Source of the DNA: Clostridia bacterium
GTDB lineage: Bacteria; Bacillota; Clostridia; Oscillospirales; CAG-272
Length of the DNA: 15,369 bases
Reading direction: 5' to 3'
Assembly (NCBI GenBank): GCA_017452215.1
Contig: JAFTMU010000079.1
Location: 1 to 15,369 of the forward strand
Part shown: in pieces, positions 7,572 through 13,643 of the stretch
How the letters are laid out: each line of letters starts with the position of its first letter
Position numbering within the stretch: the first letter of the stretch is position 1
Notes under the pieces: generated by a model
Seen by the model: only the letters and a program-made list of their open reading frames with translations
What the model was told of the DNA's origin: nothing
Databases searched by the model: none
Position numbers and translations under genes: made by a program

Positions 7572-8176
7572 ACCGTCGGATCCTGATCCTGTCGGAGGAT
7601 GCCGTTTTTGCACGAATGCTTGCCCTGGAATTCTCCATGCTGCAGCTTTCGGTCAGTGTGGCGTCCTCCCCACAGGATCCAAGAGATGTTCAAGTGGTTT
7701 TGATAGACTTGGATAGCGTGGCTCCGCCTGCCTTTGGGAAATATGCTTACGTCATCGGATTTACCAAGCAGGCGTCTCTGTCGGCGGTGGATCCTGACGG
7801 TCGCTGCTCCATGATCCTGCACCGTCCCTTTGAGATTCGGCTGTTACGCCAAGAGGTTCTCACGCATCTTCGGGGCGAAACAGGGGAAGGGGAACGAAGC
7901 GAACCGTCTGCAAGGCTTTTGCTTGTGGGGGACGCCCTTTTCTATGGAGAGAAAAGTGTTTCCTTAAGCCCTCGGGAGCGTAGCATCATGGAATGTTTGC
8001 TTTTGAATGCGGGGAAGGCAGTTTCCAGGGAGACGATTTCTTCTCTGGTAGGGGAATCGACAGCCAACAAGATCGACGTCTACGTTTGCTATTTGCGGCG
8101 TAAGATTGCCACTCTGACCGATAAAAATCTGATGCGAACCATAAGAGGCAAGGGATATTCCTTGACCGATCGATAA
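7568..8176 (+). CDS. Orphan response-regulator-like transcription factor with degenerate receiver and OmpR/PhoB-type winged helix
   Basis: The C-terminal half (about 128-200) is a clear winged-helix DNA-binding domain of the OmpR/PhoB class. It has LSPRERSIMECLLLNAGKAV, then VYVCYLRRKI and the closing TIRGKGYSL. The N-terminal half resembles a receiver domain. It has an acidic pair, Glu10-Asp11, and a likely phospho-acceptor, Asp47 (VVLIDLD). Thr66 may be the switch residue, and HRPF (85-88) stands where the conserved Lys-Pro motif should be, so Arg86 replaces the usual Lys. The spacing from Asp47 to Thr66 is about 19 residues, well under the roughly 30 in CheY-type receivers, so one helix-strand unit looks shortened. 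No histidine kinase is nearby. Its start overlaps the leuS stop (ATGA) without a clear ribosome site, suggesting reinitiation. Targets are unknown. Confidence 0.88.
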   Translation: MNRRILILSEDAVFARMLALEFSMLQLSVSVASSPQDPRDVQVVLIDLDSVAPPAFGKYAYVIGFTKQASLSAVDPDGRCSMILHRPFEIRLLRQEVLTHLRGETGEGERSEPSARLLLVGDALFYGEKSVSLSPRERSIMECLLLNAGKAVSRETISSLVGESTANKIDVYVCYLRRKIATLTDKNLMRTIRGKGYSLTDR

Positions 8177-8178
8177 AA

Positions 8179-8231
8179 GCGTGGGTGAGTCAAATGCAAA
8201 AAAGCATTTGTTACTCACCCACGCCTTTTTT
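8179..8231 (+). terminator. Strong Rho-independent terminator after the ftsY-to-regulator operon
   Basis: A long inverted repeat pairs GCGTGGGTGAGT (8179-8190) with ACTCACCCACGC (8213-8224), and CAAATGC with GCATTTG inside it. The loop is six A, there is a two-T bulge on the 3' arm, and a run of six T follows (8226-8231). It begins two bases after the regulator's stop codon and closes the upstream operon. Confidence 0.95.
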
Positions 8232-8258
8232 GTACAAGGGCTTTTTGCATTTTTTCTC

Positions 8259-8287
8259 TTTACTTTTCTCATATTTTGTGGTACAAT
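8259..8287 (+). promoter_or_regulatory. Sigma-A type promoter for the CPBP protease-tadA unit
   Basis: The -35 element TTTACT (8259-8264) matches consensus at 4 of 6 positions. The -10 element TACAAT (8282-8287) matches at 5 of 6, with a 17-base spacer. Transcription would begin about 8294, leaving a short leader with the ribosome site GGAAAGGAG (8303-8311) 8 bases before ATG 8320. It lies directly after a terminator, which supports a new transcription unit. Confidence 0.7.
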
Positions 8288-8319
8288 AATATCTATCAAG
8301 CAGGAAAGGAGAAAAAAGA

Positions 8320-9333
8320 ATGAATCCGAACGAGATCTATTATAAAAAGGTGATGACCTCCATTGGTTGCGCATTGCTGATTTTTTTGTTGCTGATCAAT
8401 CTTTACGGTGTTCTTTCGGCTGTTCTTCCTTTGTTTTTTTACCAAATTCCGTCGTGGTATGTGGCGTATTCAATTTTGTGTGGCATTATAGATGCAGTTT
8501 TGTATCTGGCAGCCTTTCTCCTTCCTGCACTTTTTTTGCGCTTACTTCTCAAAGGACAAAGGCTTCCCGTGTCCCCGATGCGCCTCGGCATTTGCACCAC
8601 GCCGTATCTGCCTTTGATCATTCTTTCGGGAATTTCCATTTGCTTTGCTGCGGCACAGCTCAATGCGGTAATGGTGGAAATTTTTAATTATTCCGAGTTT
8701 TCCTCCCAGGTGCTGTGGGAAAGCATGTGGGACATGGAGCCGTATGAGATACTGTTACAGTTCGTTACCGTCAGCATCGTCCCGGGCTTTTGCGAGGAGA
8801 TCCTGTTTCGAGGAGCGATTCTCACCGCCTGCTTACCCTTTGGCAGAAGCCGTGCGATCATCATCAGCTCCGTTCTGTTTGCTTTGATGCATCAGAATGC
8901 CGAGCAGATCTTCTATACCTTCGTGGCTGGGGTGATCCTTGGTATCGTTTACGAACGAACGGGTAGCATCTGGAGCTGTATTTTGCTCCACGTTTGCAAC
9001 AATTTCGTATCTGTGATCGAGACTGCCGTTTTTTCAAAAATGGGAGCAACGGATGCGGGAACGCTGACCGTACTTCTGATTGAATGCGCCATTTTTATTT
9101 TGGGTATCATCAGCACAGGAATTTTGATCAAGCGCTTCTTTTCTCAAAAGCAGTGCCTTCGTGACGGCGTTTTCGGTGTCGAAGTGAGTTCCTCTGACGG
9201 ATATGCTACGTATCCCGTTTCCTCGTCTGCGGCGGTCCGTGGCTTTTTCCGCCCTACAGTGATCGTTTTTTTGTGTATTTGTGTTTTCCAGATCCTGTTG
9301 CTAATTTTCTTTTCGGCGGTGATGTTTGCATGA
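8320..9333 (+). CDS. CPBP-family intramembrane metalloprotease (Abi/CAAX-protease-like)
   Basis: CPBP proteins are multi-pass membrane glutamic/metallo-proteases related to the eukaryotic CAAX prenyl protease Rce1. Bacterial members act in bacteriocin immunity, peptide processing or unknown roles. The 337-aa protein has many hydrophobic helices (about 13-38, 46-76, 92-112, 145-157, 177-190, 197-211, 216-232, 247-268 and 311-335). All three active-site motifs are present: EEILFR (Glu159, Glu160, Arg164), FALMH (His191) and HVCNN (His224, Asn228). After the catalytic core comes a soluble stretch of about 40 residues (270-310) and a final transmembrane helix, an extension beyond the minimal domain. 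The stop overlaps the tadA start (ATGA). No bacteriocin gene is nearby, so its substrate is unknown. Confidence 0.92.
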   Translation: MNPNEIYYKKVMTSIGCALLIFLLLINLYGVLSAVLPLFFYQIPSWYVAYSILCGIIDAVLYLAAFLLPALFLRLLLKGQRLPVSPMRLGICTTPYLPLIILSGISICFAAAQLNAVMVEIFNYSEFSSQVLWESMWDMEPYEILLQFVTVSIVPGFCEEILFRGAILTACLPFGRSRAIIISSVLFALMHQNAEQIFYTFVAGVILGIVYERTGSIWSCILLHVCNNFVSVIETAVFSKMGATDAGTLTVLLIECAIFILGIISTGILIKRFFSQKQCLRDGVFGVEVSSSDGYATYPVSSSAAVRGFFRPTVIVFLCICVFQILLLIFFSAVMFA

Positions 9334-9788
9334 AAAAAACCTTTGATGAAGAACAAATGCGCCTTTCTCTTGGAGAAGCAGAGAACGCTCTTGCCTGCGG
9401 TGAGATCCCCGTGGGAGCGGTCATTGTAAAGGACGGTCAAATTATTTCCAAAACCCATAATCTTTGCCAAGGCGAGCATGATGCCACGGCGCATGCCGAG
9501 CTGTTGGCGATTTCAAAGGCTTGCCGAGCGGTGGGGAGCTGGCGCCTGCACGGTTGCACCCTGTACGTGACCATGGAGCCATGCCCTATGTGCATGGGCG
9601 CCATCATCAATTCCCGTATGGATCGGGTGGTCTATGGGGTCAAGGATGCCCGTGCAGGGGCTTGCCATAGCCTTTTGTCCTTGCAAAATTATCCCTTGGA
9701 GTCCTCCCCCGTGTGTGAGGGCGGGGTTTTGGAAGAGGAGTGTCGCTCCCTTTTGCAGTCTTTCTTTTTAAAAAAAAGAAAGAATTAA
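9330..9788 (+). CDS. tadA: tRNA adenosine(34) deaminase
   Basis: TadA deaminates A34 to inosine in the anticodon of tRNA-Arg(ACG), letting one tRNA read several Arg codons. The 152-aa protein has the zinc deaminase motifs: HAE (His55, Ala56, Glu57, with Glu57 the proton shuttle) and PCPMC (Cys85 and Cys88). The tRNA-binding block AIINSRMDRVVYG follows, and the C-terminus is Lys-rich (FFLKKRKN). I chose ATG 9330, which overlaps the protease stop by 4 bases and puts the standard MKKTFDEEQM-type N-terminus first. An in-frame non-ATG start at 9273 would add residues from inside the protease gene. A GGTGAT sequence just upstream may act as a modest ribosome site. The assignment is secure. Confidence 0.95.
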   Translation: MKKTFDEEQMRLSLGEAENALACGEIPVGAVIVKDGQIISKTHNLCQGEHDATAHAELLAISKACRAVGSWRLHGCTLYVTMEPCPMCMGAIINSRMDRVVYGVKDARAGACHSLLSLQNYPLESSPVCEGGVLEEECRSLLQSFFLKKRKN

Positions 9789-9807
9789 AAGAAAAGGGAA
9801 AAAGCTC

Positions 9808-9836
9808 TTTACAAATCAAACAAAATTATGTATAAT
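9808..9836 (+). promoter_or_regulatory. Sigma-A type promoter for asnA
   Basis: The -35 TTTACA (9808-9813, 5 of 6) and a perfect -10 TATAAT (9831-9836) are separated by 17 bases. The expected start is about 9843, giving a leader of about 34 bases with ribosome site AAAGGTG (9861-9867) 9 bases before ATG 9877. The leader is far too short for a T-box or riboswitch. Confidence 0.8.
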
Positions 9837-9876
9837 GATAGATAGTTATCAATCCCAAAGAAAGGTGTGATTTTCC

Positions 9877-10881
9877 ATGTCGTCTGTTATGATCCCCAAG
9901 GATTATCGCTCGTTTTTGAATTTCAGACAAACCGAGTGCGCTATCAAAAAGGTCAAGGATTTTTTTGAAAGAGATCTTGCAGCACAGCTTAATATTCTTC
10001 GTGTTTCCGCCCCCCTGTTCGTTTCTCCCGAAAGCGGACTGAACGACAACCTCAACGGTGTGGAGCGCACGGTGTCCTTTGACCTTCATTGCGGTCAAAG
10101 GCTTGAGATCGTGCAATCTCTGGCAAAATGGAAGCGCTACGCTTTAAGGATGTACGATTTTCAGCCCGGCGAGGGACTTTACACCGACATGAACGCCATT
10201 CGCCGTGACGAGGAGACCGACAATATTCACTCTATTTATGTGGATCAGTGGGATTGGGAAAAGATCATCAACAAGGAGGATCGCAACGAGAGGACCCTGC
10301 GTGAAGCAGTGGAGGCTATCTACCGTGCGCTCCATCACACCGAGAATTATATTGTCAACGAGTATGCCTTTATCGGCAAGCTCCTACCCGAAAATATCAC
10401 CTTTATTACCTCTCAGGAGTTGGAGGATCGGTATCCCGACAAAACGCCCAAGGAAAGGGAATACGCCATTGCCAAGGAGTGTGGCGCTGTGTTCATCTCT
10501 CAGATCGGTGGAAAGCTCAAAAGCGGAAAACCTCACGACGGCAGAGCCCCCGACTATGACGATTGGACGCTCAACGGCGATATCATCGTATATTATCCCA
10601 TTTTGGACATTGCTTTGGAGCTTTCCTCTATGGGAATCCGTGTGGATGAGGACGCATTGCGCCGTCAGCTTGCCGAGAGAGGCTGCCCCGAGAGAGCCGA
10701 GCTGGAGTTTCACAAGGCACTCCTTAACGGAAAGCTTCCGTACACCATCGGCGGCGGTATCGGTCAGTCCCGCCTTTGCATGTTCTTTTTGCGCAAGGCG
10801 CACATCGGGGAGGTGCAATCCTCCTATTGGACTGCCGAGGAGATTCGGCAGTGCGACGCAGGCGGCGTATATTTACTTTAA
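9877..10881 (+). CDS. asnA: Aspartate-ammonia ligase (asparagine synthetase A)
   Basis: AsnA makes asparagine from aspartate and ammonia with ATP cleavage to AMP, in the cytosol. It is structurally related to class II aspartyl/asparaginyl-tRNA synthetases. The 334 aa match the family length (about 330). Recognisable blocks are TECAIKKVKDFFE near the N-terminus, GVERTVSFDL, QSLAKWKRYAL, GEGLYTDMNAIRRDEE, the YVDQWDWEKII block and LKSGKPHDGRAPDYDDW. The C-terminal GGGIGQSRLCMFFL is equivalent to class II motif 3. It has its own promoter and is followed 10 bases later by a hairpin. It lies 2.8 kb from asnS on the same strand, a plausible supply-and-use pairing. The assignment is secure. Confidence 0.97.
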   Translation: MSSVMIPKDYRSFLNFRQTECAIKKVKDFFERDLAAQLNILRVSAPLFVSPESGLNDNLNGVERTVSFDLHCGQRLEIVQSLAKWKRYALRMYDFQPGEGLYTDMNAIRRDEETDNIHSIYVDQWDWEKIINKEDRNERTLREAVEAIYRALHHTENYIVNEYAFIGKLLPENITFITSQELEDRYPDKTPKEREYAIAKECGAVFISQIGGKLKSGKPHDGRAPDYDDWTLNGDIIVYYPILDIALELSSMGIRVDEDALRRQLAERGCPERAELEFHKALLNGKLPYTIGGGIGQSRLCMFFLRKAHIGEVQSSYWTAEEIRQCDAGGVYLL

Positions 10882-10891
10882 AACACAAAGG

Positions 10892-10931
10892 GCAGGAGCG
10901 GCGCTTGCCGTCTCCTGCTTTCGTTTCATTT
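10892..10931 (+). terminator. Hairpin after asnA, probable partial terminator
   Basis: GCAGGAGCGGC (10892-10902) pairs with GCCGTCTCCTGC (10907-10918), with a GCTT loop and one bulged T. The T-rich tail after it (TTTCGTTTCATTT) is interrupted by C and A, so termination may be incomplete and allow readthrough into the lipoprotein gene. Confidence 0.7.
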
Positions 10932-10940
10932 GGGAGGTGA
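10932..10940 (+). promoter_or_regulatory. Ribosome binding site GGGAGGTGA fixing the lipoprotein start
   Basis: A near-perfect site ends 4 bases before ATG 10945. The in-frame TTG at 10930 lies upstream of it and would put five extra residues before the signal peptide, so ATG is preferred. Confidence 0.8.
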
Positions 10941-10944
10941 GAGT

Positions 10945-12021
10945 ATGAAGAAAACGGTTCGGTGTATTGCATGGATCTGTCTTGCAGTATGCCTTTTCTC
11001 CGTATTCTGCGCCTGTTCCACAGAGGAAGCCCCCTCCTTTTCGCCCACGCTTCACGATCTGACCTGGGCGGTCAACACACCTCTGCCCGAGGCTGCGGCG
11101 TTTGCCGATCCCCTGCCCGAGGGGTGCTCTTTGCGCTATGCCGAGCAGTATTCCTTTTCCTCCCTTCAAGCCTATTCCTTGGAGCTCATTTTTACCGATG
11201 AGTGGGGGAGAGAATCCAGACACGAGGTTTCTCTTACCCTCGTGGTAGACAGTGAGCCGCCAACCGTGTCGGGATTGAGGGATAGAGAGGTGATTCTTGG
11301 AGGCGGAGGTGTTTCCTATCTTTCCGGGGTCACTGCCACGGATAATTGCGACGGTCGGGTGAAATTAGAGGTGAATACCTCTGGGGTCAACCTGAAAAAG
11401 GTGGGCACCTATCCTGTGATCTATACTGCGACCGATGCCGCAGGAAATACTGCCGAATTCTATATGACGCTGTCCGTAGTGGAAAAAGAGGTCAGTGAGG
11501 AGCTTCTCAACGAAAAAATCGATCTTGTCATCCGGGACATCATCTCCTCCCAAATGAGAAAACAGCAAAAACTCCGTACCGTTTACGACTACGTATACGA
11601 TCACGTGGCTTATACCGCTACCTCCAATAAAAGCAGCTGGGTGGCGGCGGCGTATGAAGGCTTGACCACGGGACAAGGGGATTGTTACACCTATTTTGCG
11701 CTTTCCAAGGCGTTTTTTGAGCGCTTGGGGATCGAAAATATGGATATTGAGCGCAAGCAGAGCGCTGTGGTCGCCTCGGGAGAGCGACATTTTTGGAATT
11801 TTGTCAATCTTGGCACCGAAGAGGAGCCTCTGTGGTATCATTTCGATGCCTGCCATCTGAACGACATTCCCAAGCCGTGGGGCTTTTTGATGACCGATGC
11901 GCAATTGCAAGCATACAGTGCGCAACGGAAAAGCTCTAACGGGCTTTTGGATTATTTCTATGCGTACGATAACACGGGTTATCCCGCTTCCGCTACGGAA
12001 GTCATCACCGCAATCGATTAA
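10945..12021 (+). CDS. Predicted exported lipoprotein with Ig-like domain and transglutaminase-like (cysteine) domain
   Basis: Residues 1-24 look like a lipoprotein signal: MKKTVR, a hydrophobic run, then FCAC with Cys24 as probable lipid site (the -3 Phe and -2 Cys are atypical for a lipobox). An N-terminal beta-rich region follows. An Ig-like module of the DUF5011/HYR type comes next: it begins at DSEPPTV, has TATDNCDGRV, and ends in VGTYPVIYTATDAAGNTAEF. From about 185 to the C-terminus is a transglutaminase-like domain. Its triad is visible as Cys in GQGDCYTY, His in RHFWNF and Asp in YHFDACH. Such domains in bacteria act as proteases, peptidoglycan-linked enzymes or crosslinkers on the cell surface, and which applies here is unknown. 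Total 358 aa. The stop is 11 bases before the adenylation gene, so the two form a pair. Confidence 0.87.
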   Translation: MKKTVRCIAWICLAVCLFSVFCACSTEEAPSFSPTLHDLTWAVNTPLPEAAAFADPLPEGCSLRYAEQYSFSSLQAYSLELIFTDEWGRESRHEVSLTLVVDSEPPTVSGLRDREVILGGGGVSYLSGVTATDNCDGRVKLEVNTSGVNLKKVGTYPVIYTATDAAGNTAEFYMTLSVVEKEVSEELLNEKIDLVIRDIISSQMRKQQKLRTVYDYVYDHVAYTATSNKSSWVAAAYEGLTTGQGDCYTYFALSKAFFERLGIENMDIERKQSAVVASGERHFWNFVNLGTEEEPLWYHFDACHLNDIPKPWGFLMTDAQLQAYSAQRKSSNGLLDYFYAYDNTGYPASATEVITAID

Positions 12022-12027
12022 AGGAGG
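12021..12027 (+). promoter_or_regulatory. Strong ribosome binding site AAGGAGG for the adenylation gene
   Basis: A full AAGGAGG lies 5 bases before ATG 12033 and overlaps the last base of the lipoprotein stop codon. The adenylation enzyme is therefore expected to be well translated from the shared transcript. Confidence 0.8.
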
Positions 12028-12032
12028 GGACC

Positions 12033-13529
12033 ATGCAGACCAATATTTTGGAATATCTGGAACAGACCGCTCCAAGGATCCCGGACAAGGTGGCGTATTC
12101 CGACGGGACGTATGACATGACCTTTTCCGAGCTTTTCACCGCTTCCCGACGGGTGGGAAGTGCTCTTTTGCGGCGAGGCTATCGGGGAGAGCCCATCGTT
12201 ATTTTGATGAGAAAGCACCCCAAGGAGATCGCTGCCTTTTACGGATGCGTTTATGCAGGTTGCTTTTACGTACCCGTGGATCCAGAAATGCCCCTTACCC
12301 GCATCGAGACCATTTTGGAGAGCGTTTCCGCACGCTTTCTCATTACCGATGAAAAAAGCAAGGGGATCGCAGAGAGGCTGAATTTTTCGGGCGAGTGCAT
12401 GCTTTATGACGACCTGGCAAGGGAGGAGACAGACGAATTTGCCCTTGGACAGGTTCGGGAGAGACAGATCGATACCGATCCTATCTATATCGTATTTACG
12501 TCGGGCTCGACGGGAGTTCCCAAGGGTGTGGTGGCTTGCCACCGCTCGGTGATCGATTACGTGGAGGCGCTTTGCGCCGAGCTTCCGTTCGACGAAAATA
12601 CAGTCTTTGCCAATCAAACGCCCCTGTTTTTTGACGCCCCCTTAAAGGAACTGATGCCCGTGATCAAGTACGGCGCTACCGCTTATCTCGTTCCGAAAAA
12701 GTATTTTTCTTTCCCCATGGCGCTTTGCGATTTTCTCAACGAGCATAAGATCAATACCGTTTGTTGGGTGGTTTCCGCATTGACCATGATCTCCTCCATG
12801 GGAGTATTGGAAAAGAATCCGCCCAGGTATCTGACCACCGTGGCCTTTGGCTCGGAGGTTTTCCCCCGTCCGCAATACGACCTTTGGAGAGCGGCTCTGC
12901 CGAATGCCAAATTCTTCAATCTCTACGGTCCCACCGAGGCTACGGGAATGTCCTGCGTTTGGCACGCAGAGAGAGCGTTGGAAGGGAACGAACCCATTCC
13001 CGTTGGCAAGCCCTTCCGAAACACAGGACTGCTTCTCATAGGCGAGGATGGCAGGGAAGTGAGAGATGGGGAGATGGGTGAGATCTATCTTCGTGGCACC
13101 TGTATCACCCTCGGTTATTATAACAATCCCGAAAAGACAGGGGAGGCATTCGTGCAAAATCCCTTGCAAAAGGCATATCCCGAAACCGTTTACCGCACGG
13201 GTGACCTTGGCTATATCAATGCACACGGAGAGCTTGTATTCGTTTCTCGCAGAGATGCACAGATCAAGCATATGGGACACCGCATCGAGCTTGGCGAGAT
13301 TGAGGCGGCAGCGGCAAGATGCCCTCATCTTACCCGTGCAGCGGCACTGTACGATAAAGATAACGCAAGGATATTACTGTATTACACAGGAGAAGCAACA
13401 CCTGATGAGGTAAATAACTTCCTGCGCTCCTATTTGCCCAAATATATGCTTCCGTCTCTGGTGACGCAATTGGATCGAATGCCCCTGACACCCAACGGCA
13501 AGATCGACCGCCGTGCGCTTTCTCAATAA
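12033..13529 (+). CDS. Stand-alone amino-acid adenylation enzyme (NRPS A-domain/DltA-like)
   Basis: This ANL-superfamily enzyme activates a carboxylate as acyl-AMP and normally loads it onto a carrier protein thiol. All core motifs are present: A3 FTSGSTGVPKG (155-165), A4 FFD (199-201), A5 NLYGPTE (296-302), A7 YRTGDLG (387-393), A8 RRDAQIKHMGHRIELGEIE (406-424) and A10 NGKIDR with catalytic Lys490. Asp201 sits where NRPS A-domains bind the substrate alpha-amino group, so an amino acid substrate is likely. My hand alignment to PheA gives pocket residues D201, A202, K205, W245, V270, F272, L297, G305, M306 and K490. I cannot assign a substrate from these. The 498-aa length is like DltA, but the Dlt pocket sequence is not matched. 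No carrier, condensation or dltB/C/D gene is in the window. Confidence 0.9.
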   Translation: MQTNILEYLEQTAPRIPDKVAYSDGTYDMTFSELFTASRRVGSALLRRGYRGEPIVILMRKHPKEIAAFYGCVYAGCFYVPVDPEMPLTRIETILESVSARFLITDEKSKGIAERLNFSGECMLYDDLAREETDEFALGQVRERQIDTDPIYIVFTSGSTGVPKGVVACHRSVIDYVEALCAELPFDENTVFANQTPLFFDAPLKELMPVIKYGATAYLVPKKYFSFPMALCDFLNEHKINTVCWVVSALTMISSMGVLEKNPPRYLTTVAFGSEVFPRPQYDLWRAALPNAKFFNLYGPTEATGMSCVWHAERALEGNEPIPVGKPFRNTGLLLIGEDGREVRDGEMGEIYLRGTCITLGYYNNPEKTGEAFVQNPLQKAYPETVYRTGDLGYINAHGELVFVSRRDAQIKHMGHRIELGEIEAAAARCPHLTRAAALYDKDNARILLYYTGEATPDEVNNFLRSYLPKYMLPSLVTQLDRMPLTPNGKIDRRALSQ

Positions 13530-13563
13530 AAACACCCAAGACTCTGCTTTTTTTTAATTTTCA

Positions 13564-13592
13564 TTGACAAAAGTGGGAAAGCGTGGTATAAT
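13564..13592 (+). promoter_or_regulatory. Perfect consensus sigma-A promoter with extended -10, for asnS
   Basis: TTGACA (13564-13569) and TATAAT (13587-13592) match consensus at all 12 positions with an ideal 17-base spacer. TG at 13584-13585, one base before TATAAT, is an extended -10. The expected start is about 13599, giving a leader of about 45 bases. The leader holds no T-box. Confidence 0.93.
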
Positions 13593-13610
13593 ATTAGTTG
13601 TTTTAAAAAC

Positions 13611-13628
13611 GGCGGACAAACGTCCCCC
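13611..13628 (+). other. Small hairpin in the asnS leader
   Basis: GGCGGAC and GTCCCCC flank an AAAC loop and pair at 6 of 7 positions (one C-C mismatch). The hairpin sits directly before the ribosome site GAGAGG (13631-13636) and could affect ribosome access or mRNA stability. It may also be chance. Confidence 0.35.
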
Positions 13629-13643
13629 GAGAGAGGTTTCAAT

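Noticed and set aside
9273..9329. Upstream extension of tadA to 9273
   Set aside because: It lies inside the protease gene, uses a non-ATG start and adds residues absent from TadA. The ATGA overlap at 9330 is a better start.
9760..9782. A/T-only palindrome at the end of tadA as a terminator
   Set aside because: The 10-base stem is almost all A-T, lies inside coding sequence and has no T-run after it.
12033..13529. Naming the adenylation enzyme dltA
   Set aside because: Length fits, but the pocket region differs from DltA and no dltB, dltC or dltD is present.
13527..13555. Eight-T run after the adenylation gene as a terminator
   Set aside because: No GC-rich stem precedes it. It could pair only with a short A-run, so termination there is unsupported.
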